Below are positions 29,734-41,180 of a stretch of 64,000 nucleotides of DNA, piece after piece (positions within the stretch are counted from its first letter, which is position 1; each line of letters starts with the position of its first letter). This DNA comes from Actinocatenispora sera (GTDB taxonomy: Bacteria; Actinomycetota; Actinomycetes; Mycobacteriales; Micromonosporaceae). The stretch is from NCBI RefSeq assembly GCF_018324685.1, contig NZ_AP023354.1, positions 4,898,001-4,962,000 of the forward strand, read 5' to 3'. The notes beneath the pieces were generated by a model. That model had not been told where the DNA came from and searched no databases. It saw nothing but the letters and a program-made list of their open reading frames with translations. A program made the translations under genes and the position numbers.

Positions 29734-29827
29734 GTCCAGGACCGCCCCGGTCCAGGACCGCCCCGAGTCCAGGACCGCCGGTCCCGCAGAGTCCAGGACC
29801 GCCGGTCCCGCAGAGTCCAGGACCGCC
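29734..29827. repeat. Tandem repeat of a 13-bp core with 24-bp period
   Basis: The core gtccaggaccgcc occurs five times (starts 29734, 29750, 29767, 29791, 29815). The last three form a 24-bp tandem repeat, gtccaggaccgcc plus an 11-bp spacer ggtcccgcaga. The array lies between the cyclophilin stop and a small minus-strand ORF. Confidence 0.92.
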
Positions 29828-29832
29828 GTTCC

Positions 29833-30003
29833 TCAGAGCTCGGTGTGCAGGTGGTGCAGGATCGCGGCGAGCTCGCCCTCGTCCGGCCCGTCGGCGTCCG
29901 GCGCCCGATGGTTGCCGGTCCGGGTGGGGGCCCGTCGCGGCAACGCCGGCCGGGCCGCCGGATCGGTGGGACCGGGAGTGGTCTGCTCACGGTCCTCACT
30001 CAT
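29833..30003 (-). CDS. 56-aa hypothetical protein after the (p)ppGpp synthetase gene
   Basis: A short ORF with ATG at 30003 and TGA at 29833 reads MSEDREQTTPGPTDP..., ending in DEGELAAILHHLHTEL. It has a strong Shine-Dalgarno (GGAGG, 6-nt spacing) and starts 96 bp after the bifunctional (p)ppGpp gene. The N-terminal 40 residues look disordered; the last 16 form an amphipathic acidic/His-rich helix. No known family was recognised. The good RBS and the gene-like end before the repeat array support it as real; conservation was not tested. Confidence 0.55.
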   Translation of the reverse strand: MSEDREQTTPGPTDPAARPALPRRAPTRTGNHRAPDADGPDEGELAAILHHLHTEL

Positions 30004-30099
30004 GCTCGCCTCCGAACTCCACCGATGGTCACGGATCGTCCATCGTAGGTGGTCGATGCAGCCTGGAGCGAGCGCACACGCTGTGACGAGCCCTAGAGA

Positions 30100-32478
<2,379 letters not shown>

Positions 32479-32673
32479 CGGGCTCTCCTGAGCTCTGCTC
32501 GGTCAACACACACCCCTGGGAAGGCGACGCGGTGCGGCCCACGGTCTGCTCCGCGGATCCGGGTGCCCATCGTATCCCGCGGGCCGGTCGACACCACGAG
32601 GTCGGCGACAAGCGGGCCGGGACGGCACTCGGGCGGGCGTCACCGGCAAGCCGGGCATGCCCGGCGGGCCTGC

Positions 32674-33303
32674 TCAGACGGTCAGCAGCGCATGCACCTG
32701 GCGAGGCGCGAGCCGCTGCCGGCCGTGCAGGAAACCCAGCTCCAGCAGCACGCTGAAACCGGCGACCCGGCCCCCGGCGCGCTCCACCAGCTGCAGCGTC
32801 GCCTCCGCCGTTCCGCCGGTGGCGAGCACGTCGTCGACCACGAGGACCCGCTCACCGCGATGGAACGCGTCCTCGTGCACCTCCAGCGTGGCCGTGCCGT
32901 ACTCCAGCGTGTACGACGCGGAGACGGTGCGGCGGGGCAGCTTGCCGGCCTTGCGCACCGGCACCACCCCAGTGCCGGTCGCGTACGCGACGGCGGCGGC
33001 GATGACGAACCCGCGCGCCTCGATCCCGGCGACCACGTCGAACGAGTCCGACCCGTGATGCTCGACGACGGCGTCGATCACGTGCCGGAACCCGTCCGGG
33101 TCGGCGAACAGCGGGGTGAGGTCCTTGAACGTCACCCCGGGTTCGGGAAAGTCCGGTACGTCCAGTACGTGGGAGGCGACCCCGGCCGCCACCGCCGCGC
33201 CGCTGTCTCCGTGCGGCGCGGCACCATCGGCCCGGGCACCGGCCGGGTCGGTTGCAGCGTCCGGCTCGTCGCCGGGCTCGATGCCTGGGTCAACCCGGGT
33301 CAC
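32674..33303 (-). CDS. apt: Adenine phosphoribosyltransferase
   Basis: Purine salvage: adenine + PRPP to AMP. The 209-aa protein has a variable acidic leader (1-40), the family N-terminal VLDVPDFPEPGVTFKDLTPL (46-65), the GIEARGF segment (93-99) and the PRPP-binding VLVVDDVLATGGTAEA (153-168). GTG start at 33303; a start at V39 or V42 would match the usual size of about 170 aa, so the leader is uncertain. It lies between secF (29-bp gap) and the (p)ppGpp gene, the conserved actinobacterial order. Confidence 0.93.
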   Translation of the reverse strand: MTRVDPGIEPGDEPDAATDPAGARADGAAPHGDSGAAVAAGVASHVLDVPDFPEPGVTFKDLTPLFADPDGFRHVIDAVVEHHGSDSFDVVAGIEARGFVIAAAVAYATGTGVVPVRKAGKLPRRTVSASYTLEYGTATLEVHEDAFHRGERVLVVDDVLATGGTAEATLQLVERAGGRVAGFSVLLELGFLHGRQRLAPRQVHALLTV

Positions 33304-33332
33304 CTGGCGTACCTACCCTCGTGCCGTCGTGG

Positions 33333-34550
33333 TCAGGACTTGCGCTTGGTACCCGGGCGGTTGCCACCACCGCGACCGCTGCGCCGACGCGCGGCGGGGC
33401 GGTTGGTCGGGCGGGCGCCCGGACGCGGCGCCGAACCCGCCAGCACCCGATCGGTACCGGGCGTGTCCTCCGCCGTGTCGTCGCTGCTCGCCGACTCCTC
33501 GGCGGTCGACTCCCCGTCCGCCTTCGCCTTGTCGGCCACCTTGTCGGCGCGGCGACGGCGACCACCGGTGTCGCCGGCCGCGCGCCGGGCCAGCACCCGA
33601 GCCGCGTGCGCCCGGTACTTGGGGTCGCGCATCTTCAGGTCGACCAGGATCGGCGCGGCCAGGAAGATCGACGAGTAGGTACCGGAGAGCATGCCGACGA
33701 ACAGCACCAGACCCAGGTCCTTGAGCGTGCCGGCGCCGAGCAGCCCGGCACCGATGAACAGCAGACCCGCGACCGGCAGCAACGAGATCACCGTGGTGTT
33801 GATCGACCGCATCAGTGTCTGGTTGATCGCCAGGTTGGTGGCCTCGCCGTAGGTCATCCGGCTGCTCGCGGTGATGCCGCGGGTGTTCTCGTGCACCTTG
33901 TCGAACACCACGACCAGGTCGTACAGCGAGAAACCGAGGATGGTGAGCAACCCGATGACGGTGTTCGGGGTGACCTCCCAGCCCACGATCGAGTAGACCG
34001 CGGCCGCCACGAACAGGTCGTGGACGATCGACGCGAACGCCGCGACGGCCATTCGCCACTCGAACCGGAAGATCAGGTAGACGACCACCAGGGCGAGGAA
34101 CACCAGGAGCGCGATGCCGGCCTTCTGGGTGATCTGCGCACCCCAGGCCCCGGACACCGAGTTCTCGCTGATCTGGTTGGCCGGGATCTTCAGGTCGCTG
34201 CTGATCGTGTCCTTGACCTTGACCGCCGCGCTCTCGCTCAACGGCTCGGTCTTGATCAGGTACGTCGGGTGGGTGCCGCCGACCGACTGACCGGTGATGA
34301 CCACCGCGCCGCCGTCGGTGACCGCCTTCTTCGCGTCCTCGAGGCTGACCGAGGACGTCTTCGGGATCTGGAACTGCTCGCCACCGCGGAAGTCGATGCC
34401 CAGGTGGAAGCCGCGGATGAAGAAGCTGGCCAGGCCCAGCACCAGGATCACCAGGGTGATCAGGTAGAAGACCTTGCGCCGGCCGATGATGTTCAGGCCG
34501 GCCTGCCCCATGTAGAGCCGATGTGCGAGGCCGTGCCGCTTCTCGCTCAT
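33333..34550 (-). CDS. secF: Protein translocase subunit SecF
   Basis: RND-type subunit that, with SecD and YajC, uses the proton motive force to help pull preproteins from SecYEG. The 405-aa protein has six transmembrane segments, LGIDFRGGEQF (50-60) in the first periplasmic part, the GFSLYDLVVVFDKVHENTRG segment in TM4 and INTTVISLLPVAGLLFIG. The last 85 residues form a basic, Ser/Glu-rich cytoplasmic tail (ADKVADKAKADGESTAEE..., ending RPGTKRKS). It begins 1 bp after secD. Confidence 0.96.
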   Translation of the reverse strand: MSEKRHGLAHRLYMGQAGLNIIGRRKVFYLITLVILVLGLASFFIRGFHLGIDFRGGEQFQIPKTSSVSLEDAKKAVTDGGAVVITGQSVGGTHPTYLIKTEPLSESAAVKVKDTISSDLKIPANQISENSVSGAWGAQITQKAGIALLVFLALVVVYLIFRFEWRMAVAAFASIVHDLFVAAAVYSIVGWEVTPNTVIGLLTILGFSLYDLVVVFDKVHENTRGITASSRMTYGEATNLAINQTLMRSINTTVISLLPVAGLLFIGAGLLGAGTLKDLGLVLFVGMLSGTYSSIFLAAPILVDLKMRDPKYRAHAARVLARRAAGDTGGRRRRADKVADKAKADGESTAEESASSDDTAEDTPGTDRVLAGSAPRPGARPTNRPAARRRSGRGGGNRPGTKRKS

Positions 34551-34551
34551 C

Positions 34552-36459
34552 TCAGGCCTCCTTCGTCTCGGTGCGGCCGGAGCGCCGACGGGTCGGCTTC
34601 TCCTCGGCCTGGTGCCCTTCGAGCACCCGGCCCAGACCGGACACCCGCGGCGACAGGAACGCCTTGCTGCGGGCGAACAGGGTCATGATCGGGTGCCGGA
34701 ACAGGAACACCACGATCAGGTCCAGGATGGTGGCGAGCCCCAGCGCGAACGCGAAGCCCTTCACCGACCCGGCGGACAGGAAGTACAGCACCGCGGCACA
34801 CAGCACGGTGATCGCGTTGGCCGAGATGATCGTCCGGCGCGCGCGGGCCCAGGCTCGGGGCACCGCACTGCGCGGACTTCGGCCGTCCCGGATCTCGTCC
34901 TTGAGCCGTTCGAAGTAGATGACGAACGAGTCGGCAGCCACACCCAACGACACCACGAATCCCGCGAAGCCGGCAAGGGTCAGGGTCAACCCGGGGTTTC
35001 GCCCGAGCAGGATCAGCGCGGCGAACACCAGCAACCCGGACAGCACCAGGCTCAGGAAGATCACGATGCCCAGCAGCCGGTAGTAGAACAGCGAGTACAA
35101 GATGACGATCAGCAGGCCGATCGCGGCGGCGATCAGCCCAGCCTCGAGCTGGCTGGTCCCCAGCGAGGCCGAGACCTGGTTCGCCTCACCCTGGTGGAAC
35201 GTCAGCGGCAGCGCGCCGAACTTGAGCTGGTTGGCGAGCAGCGTCGCCTGCGACTGGCTGAACCCGCCGGTGATCTCCGCGTCGCCGGCGATGACCGAGG
35301 TGATCTGCGGCGACGAGACGACCTTGGTGTCGAGCACGATAGCCACCCGGCAGTGCCCCTCGGCGCCGAGCGCGGCCTGCTCACACTTGTTCTTTCCGGA
35401 GTTGTCGAAGGCCTCCTTGGTCAGGTTCGTCCACTTCGACTGACCGTGACCCTTGAACGACAGCGTGACCTTCCAGCCGCCGGCCTGGTTGTCGTAGGTG
35501 TAGTCGGCGCTCTTGACGTCGGTACCGAGCACCTTCGCCTGGTCCAGCAGCAGCTTCTGCCCGGAGTCGCAGGAGACGACCTGCTCCTTCTCCTTGTCGA
35601 TCGAGCCGGCCGGCCGGTTGTCCAGCTGCTTGCAGCTGATCTGCGGGATATTGAACTGCATCGTGGTCGGCAGCACCGCGACTTCGGCCGGGCTGAGCTT
35701 GCGGAACGCCTTCAGCGCCTCCTCGGCCTGCGCACCGCCCTGCGCCACCTGGTCCGGGCTGGTCACCTGCTGCGCGAGCTGGTAGGTCGCACCAAGCTTC
35801 TTCTGCACCTTGGCCAGCAGCTTCTTCTTGGCCGTGCCGTTCACCGCGACGTCGTCGTTGTCGCCGCTCGGGCTGGGCGCGGCGGACGGGGTGCTGCTCG
35901 CCGACGGGCTCTTGCTGGCCTTCGCGCTCTTGCTGGCGGACGGCTTCGACGACGGAGTCTTGCTGGCCGACGGCTTCGCGCTGCCCGACGCCTTCGGCTT
36001 CGTGCTGGCGCTCGCGCTCGGCTTCGGGGTGGCCGGGGCCTTCGGACCCTGGTCCTGCGTCGCGTTGAGGACCTTGCGGAACCGGAGCTGGGCCGGCTGG
36101 CCGACCTGCTTGATCGCGTCGCTGTTCTGGCCCGCCACCGACACAACGATGTTCTGGTCGCCCTCGGTGACCACCTCCGGCTCGGCGATGCCGAGACCGT
36201 TGACCCGCTGCTCGATGATGTTGCGGGCCTCTTCGAGGCTGGTCTTCGGCGGTGCCTTGCCGTCGTCGGTCTGCGCGATCAGCGTCAGCGTCGTGCCACC
36301 GACCAGATCCAACCCGAGCCGAGGCTTCAGCTTCTGATGGACGTCGCCGATGGAGCCCGGCCCGGTGAAGAACACCAGCGCGTACAGAACGACAAAGATG
36401 CCGCCAAGCACGGCCAGATAGCGGGACGGATGCATCCGACCCTTCGGAGGTGGTGCCAC
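34552..36459 (-). CDS. secD: Protein translocase subunit SecD with a low-complexity insert
   Basis: Partner of SecF. The 635-aa protein has TM1 (about 13-32), the periplasmic P1 head with RLGLDLVGGTTL (47-58), and five more TM segments near the C-terminus with SLGVAADSFVIYFERLKDEI. Residues about 139-199 of the periplasmic domain are replaced by a run of Ser, Ala, Lys and Pro (for example KPSASKSAKASKSPSASS), which has no counterpart in E. coli SecD. GTG start at 36459 with AGGAG upstream. YajC precedes it by 217 bp, in which no gene was found. Confidence 0.95.
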   Translation of the reverse strand: MAPPPKGRMHPSRYLAVLGGIFVVLYALVFFTGPGSIGDVHQKLKPRLGLDLVGGTTLTLIAQTDDGKAPPKTSLEEARNIIEQRVNGLGIAEPEVVTEGDQNIVVSVAGQNSDAIKQVGQPAQLRFRKVLNATQDQGPKAPATPKPSASASTKPKASGSAKPSASKTPSSKPSASKSAKASKSPSASSTPSAAPSPSGDNDDVAVNGTAKKKLLAKVQKKLGATYQLAQQVTSPDQVAQGGAQAEEALKAFRKLSPAEVAVLPTTMQFNIPQISCKQLDNRPAGSIDKEKEQVVSCDSGQKLLLDQAKVLGTDVKSADYTYDNQAGGWKVTLSFKGHGQSKWTNLTKEAFDNSGKNKCEQAALGAEGHCRVAIVLDTKVVSSPQITSVIAGDAEITGGFSQSQATLLANQLKFGALPLTFHQGEANQVSASLGTSQLEAGLIAAAIGLLIVILYSLFYYRLLGIVIFLSLVLSGLLVFAALILLGRNPGLTLTLAGFAGFVVSLGVAADSFVIYFERLKDEIRDGRSPRSAVPRAWARARRTIISANAITVLCAAVLYFLSAGSVKGFAFALGLATILDLIVVFLFRHPIMTLFARSKAFLSPRVSGLGRVLEGHQAEEKPTRRRSGRTETKEA

Positions 36460-36676
36460 GACGTGATGTCTCCTAGCTAGGTCCCCAGATGGTCACCCGG
36501 CCCCCGTCCACCCCGAGCGGGGACCGGCCGGGCATGCGCCGAAAGTTGCCCGACGCGACGTTCAGAGCTGATTGTGCAGTATCGCCGACGACGCCGGCGC
36601 ACCGACCGGGCTCACCGTGCACCACCCGACCGCCGACGTCGGCGGGTGGACGCGGCGGCGGGCCGTGATCGGCGGT

Positions 36677-37180
36677 TCAGTTGGCGGTCGGGTCGCGCGG
36701 CAACGCCTGGTTGCTGGCGGCGACCTCCTCCTTCTTCTTGGTCTTCGTGGCCGGCGAGTCGTCTTCGTCCGACTCCTCGACGACGTCGGCCAGCTCGGGC
36801 TCCACCGCGGCGTCCGACTCCTCGACGTATTCCTCGTCGATCTCGTCGTCCTCATCGACCTCGTCGGCGACCTGGTCGGCCGGGGTGACGACGCGGGCGA
36901 TCGCACCCTTCGCGTACCGGTTGGTGACGCCGGGGGCGACCTCGATGGTGATCGACTCGTCGTCGGTGTCGACGATCGTGCCGTAGAGCCCGCCGAGCGT
37001 CATGATCTCGGCGCCGATTCCGGCGTTGGACTGCATCTGCTGCTGTTCGCGCTTGCGCTTCTGCTGCGGGCGAATGAGCAGGAAATACATCGCGACGATC
37101 ATCAAGACAAACAGCAGGATCATGGTCCAGCTGCTGCCACCGCCGCTGCTAGATGCCGCCAAGGGCTGTGCGAAATGCAC
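36677..37180 (-). CDS. yajC: Preprotein translocase subunit YajC
   Basis: Accessory subunit of SecDF-YajC. The 167-aa protein has one TM helix (about 20-36), RPQQKRKREQQQMQ just after it, and a small domain with MTLGGLYGTIVD. The tail from about residue 107 is very acidic (DEVDEDDEIDEEYVEESD), longer than in most YajC. The start was set at GTG 37180 (VHFAQPLAAS): GGAAGG stands 7 nt upstream and the residues match actinobacterial YajC; a TTG at 37195 has no Shine-Dalgarno. Confidence 0.9.
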   Translation of the reverse strand: MHFAQPLAASSSGGGSSWTMILLFVLMIVAMYFLLIRPQQKRKREQQQMQSNAGIGAEIMTLGGLYGTIVDTDDESITIEVAPGVTNRYAKGAIARVVTPADQVADEVDEDDEIDEEYVEESDAAVEPELADVVEESDEDDSPATKTKKKEEVAASNQALPRDPTAN

Positions 37181-37279
37181 TGGTGACCTTCCCAATAATT
37201 CTTTGGTGTAGACCGGCCGGAGTCTAGCCGGTCAGACTTCGGGAACCCTGAACGGCGTAGGTCACGGTCCGATCACGCC

Positions 37280-38353
37280 TCACGTATCGAACAGATCTGG
37301 TTGTTCGTCCGGTGCGCCCGGATCCGGCGCGGCACCGAACGTGCCTGGCGGCGGTGTGCGGCCCAGATGTGTCCAGGCTGCCGGTGTCGCCACCCGACCA
37401 CGGGGTGTCCGCGCCAGCAGGCCCGCACGGACCAGGTAAGGCTCACACACCTCCTCGACAGTATCCGGTTGCTCGCCGACCGCCACCGCCAAGGTGGTCA
37501 GCCCCACCGGACCGCCGCCGAACGAGGCGACGAGCGCGGCCAGCACCGCCCGGTCCAGCCGGTCGAGGCCCCGTTCGTCCACGTCGTAGACGCGAAGGGC
37601 GGCATGCGCCACCTCGCGGGTGATCACCCCGTCCGCCCGTACCTCGGCGAAGTCACGGACCCGGCGCAGCAGCCGGTTGGCGATGCGGGGGGTGCCCCGG
37701 GAACGGCCGGCGATCTCCACCGCGCCCTCCGGGGTCAGCGCCACACCGAGGATGCGGGCCGAGCGCACGAGCAGCGCGTCGAGCTGCTGCGGGGTGTAGA
37801 AGTCCAGGTGCGCGACGAACCCGAACCGGTCCCGCATCGGGCTGGTCAGCAGACCGGACCGGGTGGTCGCACCGACCAGCGTGAACGGCTCCACATCCAG
37901 CGGGATCGCGGTCGCGCCGGGCCCCTTTCCGACGACCACGTCGACCCGGAAGTCCTCCATCGCGCTGTACAGCAGTTCCTCGGCCGGGCGGGCGATCCGG
38001 TGGATCTCGTCGATGAACAGCACGTCACCCGGGCCGAGGCTGGTCAGCAGCGCGGCGAGATCACCGGAGCGTTCGATCGCCGGCCCGCTGGTCACCCGCA
38101 GCGCCGCGCCCAACTCCGCGGCCACGATGTTCGCCAGGGTGGTCTTGCCGAGGCCGGGCGGCCCCGCGAGCAGGATGTGGTCCGGGGGGTCGCCGCGGCG
38201 GGCGGCGCCGGCCAGCAGCAGCTGGAGCTGCTCGCGGACCCGGTCCTGGGCGATGAACTCGGCCAGCCGCCGGGGACGGACGTTGACCTCGGCGTCGCGC
38301 TCCTCGTCCGCCGCGTACGCCGAGACCGGGCTCGGCTCGCCGTCGCCGCTCAT
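37280..38353 (-). CDS. ruvB: Holliday junction branch migration ATPase RuvB
   Basis: Hexameric AAA+ motor that drives branch migration with RuvA. The 357-aa protein has [18 protein letters not shown], Walker A GPPGLGKT (64-71), Walker B FIDE (113-116), sensor 1 GATTRSG and the winged-helix C-terminal domain. The ATG at 38353 was preferred to an upstream GTG at 38362 because of spacing from GGCGGG. It follows ruvA by 16 bp. Confidence 0.97.
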   Translation of the reverse strand: MSGDGEPSPVSAYAADEERDAEVNVRPRRLAEFIAQDRVREQLQLLLAGAARRGDPPDHILLAGPPGLGKTTLANIVAAELGAALRVTSGPAIERSGDLAALLTSLGPGDVLFIDEIHRIARPAEELLYSAMEDFRVDVVVGKGPGATAIPLDVEPFTLVGATTRSGLLTSPMRDRFGFVAHLDFYTPQQLDALLVRSARILGVALTPEGAVEIAGRSRGTPRIANRLLRRVRDFAEVRADGVITREVAHAALRVYDVDERGLDRLDRAVLAALVASFGGGPVGLTTLAVAVGEQPDTVEEVCEPYLVRAGLLARTPRGRVATPAAWTHLGRTPPPGTFGAAPDPGAPDEQPDLFDT

Positions 38354-38369
38354 CGACCGCACCCGCCGG

Positions 38370-38996
38370 TCACTTGGTCCGCCCCAGCTGACGAATCGCC
38401 TGGCGCAGCAGGACCGGCATGGCCGGGACCGGCTCGCCCTCGGGCAGCGACTCGGCCACCGCGGCGATCGCGGCCGCGGCGTCCCGGCTGGACCAGCCGA
38501 GACCGACCAGCCCCTGCGTCACCTGGTCCTGCCAGGCTGCGGCGGGCCCGGCGAGGGTGGCCGGCGCCGGGTCGGCCGACGGCACCGGGCCGATCCGCTC
38601 GCGCAGTTCCAGGATCATCCGCTCGGCGGACTTCTTCCCGACCCCGGGAACCCTGGTCAGGGTGGCGATGTCGCCGCTGGCCAGCGCGCGCCGCACGGTC
38701 AGCGGGTCGAGCACCGCGATGATCGCCTGGGCGAGCTTGGGCCCCACCCCCGACGCGGTCTGCAGCAGCTCGAACAGGCCGCGCTCGGCCGGTGCGGCGA
38801 ACCCGTACAGGGTGAGCGAGTCCTCCCGGACGACCAGGCTGGTGTGCAGCGTGGTCTCGGCGCCGACCTGCAGGGTCGCCAGGGTCGCCGGGGCGCACTG
38901 GACGGAGAAGCCCAGCCCGCCGGCCGCGCCGCCGATGTCGACCACCGCCTCGTTCGGCCCCACGGCGGTGACCCGCCCGCGAACGCTGGAGATCAT
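38370..38996 (-). CDS. ruvA: Holliday junction DNA helicase subunit RuvA
   Basis: Tetramer that binds the four-way junction and loads RuvB. The 208-aa protein has the OB domain ([23 protein letters not shown]), the paired helix-hairpin-helix region ([37 protein letters not shown]) and the C-terminal RuvB-binding domain. The ATG at 38996 overlaps the ruvC stop by 4 bp (ATGA). Confidence 0.97.
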   Translation of the reverse strand: MISSVRGRVTAVGPNEAVVDIGGAAGGLGFSVQCAPATLATLQVGAETTLHTSLVVREDSLTLYGFAAPAERGLFELLQTASGVGPKLAQAIIAVLDPLTVRRALASGDIATLTRVPGVGKKSAERMILELRERIGPVPSADPAPATLAGPAAAWQDQVTQGLVGLGWSSRDAAAAIAAVAESLPEGEPVPAMPVLLRQAIRQLGRTK

Positions 38997-39535
38997 CGAC
39001 GCCCTCCCCATCCTCGACCCGACCGTGCCCCGCCGCCGGCCGCGGCGGCCAGCCTCGCCTTCGCGCTGCCCCGCCAGATGTGGCAGATGGCCAGCGCCAG
39101 TGCATCCGCCGCGTCGGCCGGCCGGGGCGGATCGGCGAGTCGCAGCAGCCGGGTCACCATCGCGGTGACCTGCGCCTTGTCCGCGGTACCGGAGCCGGTG
39201 ATGGCGGCCTTGGCCTCGCTCGGTGTGTAGGTGGTGACCGGCAGGCCGGCGCGCGCCCCGGCCAGCACCGCGACCGCGCTGGCCTGCGCGGTACCGATCA
39301 CGGTCTGGGTGTTGTGCTGGCTGAACACCCGTTCCACCGCCACCGCGTCGGGCGCGTGTTCGGCGACCAGCTCGCCGAGCCGGCGGTCCAGGGCGAGCAG
39401 CCGGTCCGGCAGGTCGGCGTCGGACGGGGTGCGGACCACCTCGACGGCGACCAGCGAGCAGGACCCGCCCGGCCGACCGGTCACGACACCGACACCGCAC
39501 CGGGTCAGGCCGGGGTCGATCCCGAGCACCAACAC
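38993..39535 (-). CDS. ruvC: Holliday junction endonuclease RuvC
   Basis: Resolvase that cleaves the junction symmetrically. The 180-aa protein has all four catalytic acids: Asp7 ([11 protein letters not shown]), Glu68 (AVERVF), Asp141 and Asp144 ([11 protein letters not shown]). The C-terminus ends in a Gly/Arg-rich tail. GTG start at 39535, with GAGGAGGAC as Shine-Dalgarno; this RBS is one arm of the palindrome at 39541-39570 that also holds a LexA box, so the ruvC-ruvA-ruvB operon is likely damage-inducible. Confidence 0.97.
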   Translation of the reverse strand: MLVLGIDPGLTRCGVGVVTGRPGGSCSLVAVEVVRTPSDADLPDRLLALDRRLGELVAEHAPDAVAVERVFSQHNTQTVIGTAQASAVAVLAGARAGLPVTTYTPSEAKAAITGSGTADKAQVTAMVTRLLRLADPPRPADAADALALAICHIWRGSAKARLAAAAGGGARSGRGWGGRR

Positions 39536-39540
39536 GACGA

Positions 39541-39570
39541 GTCCTCCTCGAACGAACGTTCGAGGAGGAC
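39541..39570. promoter_or_regulatory. SOS (LexA) box inside a perfect 14-bp-arm hairpin covering the ruvC RBS
   Basis: TCGAAC-gaac-GTTCGA (39548-39563) is a perfect match to the Gram-positive/actinobacterial LexA consensus (CGAAC-N4-GTTCG). The symmetry extends outward to 14-bp arms (39541-39554, 39557-39570) round 2 bp. On the minus strand the outer arm contains the ruvC Shine-Dalgarno (GAGGAGGAC), which would be paired with GTCCTCCTC if the transcript includes the whole palindrome. The box is 13 bp from the ruvC start. Confidence 0.88.
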
Positions 39571-39626
39571 TGTACCGGTAACGGCGGGGACGGCCGCCGG
39601 TGCGACACGCGATCGGCCGGCCCGAG

Positions 39627-40376
39627 TCAGTCGATCGCGGCCAGCACCTCGTCGGACACGTCCGCGTTGGTGTAGACGTTCTGCACGTCGTCGCAGTCTT
39701 CCAGCGCGTCGACCAGCTTGAACACCTTGCGGGCGCCGTCCGCCTCGAGCGGCACGTTGACGCTGGCGAGGAAGCTCGCCTCGGCCGACTCGTAGTCGAT
39801 GCCGGCGTCCTGCAGCGCGGTACGCACTGCGACCAGGTCGGTGGCCTCGCTGACCACCTCGAACTCCTCGCCGAGGTCGTTGACCTCCTCGGCGCCGGCG
39901 TCCAGCACCGCGAGCAGCACGTCGTCCTCGGACAGCTCGCCCTTGCCGACGATCACGACACCCTTGCGGTTGAACAGGTAAGAGACGCTGCCGGCATCTG
40001 CGAGGTTGCCGCCGTTGCGGGTCAGCGCGGTACGCACCTCGCCGGCGGCGCGGTTGCGGTTGTCGGTGAGGCACTCGATCAGCAGCGCGACGCCGTTCGG
40101 GCCGTAGCCCTCGTACATGATCGTCTGCCAGTCGGCGCCGCCGCCCTCCTGGCCGGAGCCGCGCTTGACCGCCCGGTCGATGTTGTCGTTCGGGACCGAG
40201 TTCTTCTTGGCCTTCTGGATGGCGTCGTACAGCGTGGGGTTGCCGGCCGGATCACCGCCACCGGTGCGCGCCGCGACCTCGACGTTCTTGATCAGCTTGG
40301 CGAACATCTTGCCGCGCTTGGCGTCGATGACCGCCTTCTTGTGCTTCGTCGTGGCCCACTTGGAGTGCCCGGACAT
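39627..40376 (-). CDS. YebC/PmpR family translation or transcription factor
   Basis: YebC-type proteins were long annotated as transcriptional regulators and recent work links them to relief of ribosome stalling at proline-rich stretches. The 249-aa protein has the full family pattern: [32 protein letters not shown]-like N-terminus, [13 protein letters not shown] (63-75), [22 protein letters not shown] (about 88-108) and the C-terminal fold. It lies just upstream of ruvC and after pdxT, the usual actinobacterial place. A weak hairpin (CGGCGG/CCGCCG) follows the stop in the gap to ruvC. Confidence 0.95.
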   Translation of the reverse strand: MSGHSKWATTKHKKAVIDAKRGKMFAKLIKNVEVAARTGGGDPAGNPTLYDAIQKAKKNSVPNDNIDRAVKRGSGQEGGGADWQTIMYEGYGPNGVALLIECLTDNRNRAAGEVRTALTRNGGNLADAGSVSYLFNRKGVVIVGKGELSEDDVLLAVLDAGAEEVNDLGEEFEVVSEATDLVAVRTALQDAGIDYESAEASFLASVNVPLEADGARKVFKLVDALEDCDDVQNVYTNADVSDEVLAAID

Positions 40377-40514
40377 TCACCTCTCCGTCCCCGACGGCGC
40401 CCACCGTCTTCGCGCGCAACAGCATGCCATATGCCGCTCGCACGGCGTTTCCGCCCTCGTGATCATGCACGCCACCACGTGCCCGCGCCGCGTCGTGAAC
40501 GACGCCAGGCCGGA

Positions 40515-41180
40515 TCAGTGCGTGCGTGCCGCCCGCGCCGCCCGCGCCATCTGCACGAAGTGCCGGTGCACCCGCAGGTCACCGGTCAACTCGGGATGGA
40601 ATGCGGTGGCGAGCAGGTTGCCCTGTCGTACCGCAACGATCCTACCGTCCGCGGGGCCGCCGGCCACGCGGGCGAGCACCCGCACCTGCGGCCCGACCGA
40701 TTCGACCCACGGCGCCCGGATGAACACCGCGTGGAACGGCTCGCCACCGATGTCGGCGAACTCCACCGTGCTCTCGAACGAGTCGACCTGCCGGCCGAAC
40801 GCGTTGCGCCGCACCACCATGTCGATGCCGCCGAAGCTTCGCTGGTCCGGGCGGCCGTCCAGGACGGTGTCGGCGAGCATGATCATGCCGGCGCACGAGC
40901 CGTAGGTGGGCATGCCGGCGGCGATGCGCTCGCGCAGCGGGTCGAGCAGGTCGAACGCGATCGCGAGGTTCGACATGGTGGTCGATTCCCCGCCGGGGAT
41001 CACCAGCGCGTCCACCGCGGCGAGTTCACCGGGTCGGCGCACCGGCAGCGTGGTCACGCCGTCGCCGCCGATCGCGCGCAGGTGCTCCCGAACGTCGCCC
41101 TGCAGCGCCAGGACCCCGACCACCAGCGGGTCGTCGACGCCGCCGGCGCCGGCATCGGCGGCCAGGCTCGTGCTGGTCAC
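40515..41180 (-). CDS. pdxT: Pyridoxal 5'-phosphate synthase glutaminase subunit
   Basis: Releases ammonia from glutamine for PdxS. The 221-aa protein has [17 protein letters not shown] (63-66), nucleophile Cys96 in GSCAGM and the triad His195-Glu197 in [10 protein letters not shown] start at 41180 overlaps the pdxS stop by 4 bp (GTGA), giving coupled synthesis of the 12:12 complex. The C-terminus ends in an Arg/Ala-rich stretch. Confidence 0.97.
   Translation of the reverse strand: MTSTSLAADAGAGGVDDPLVVGVLALQGDVREHLRAIGGDGVTTLPVRRPGELAAVDALVIPGGESTTMSNLAIAFDLLDPLRERIAAGMPTYGSCAGMIMLADTVLDGRPDQRSFGGIDMVVRRNAFGRQVDSFESTVEFADIGGEPFHAVFIRAPWVESVGPQVRVLARVAGGPADGRIVAVRQGNLLATAFHPELTGDLRVHRHFVQMARAARAARTH

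Noticed and set aside
29734-29827. Repeat array after the cyclophilin as a CRISPR or attachment site
   Set aside because: Spacer lengths vary from 3 to 11 bp and spacers are not unique; no integrase nearby.
29553-29999. Alternative minus-strand frame over the repeat array (149 codons)
   Set aside because: It runs through the tandem repeats (RRSWTLRD repeats) and into the cyclophilin gene, with no RBS; the 56-aa frame fits better.
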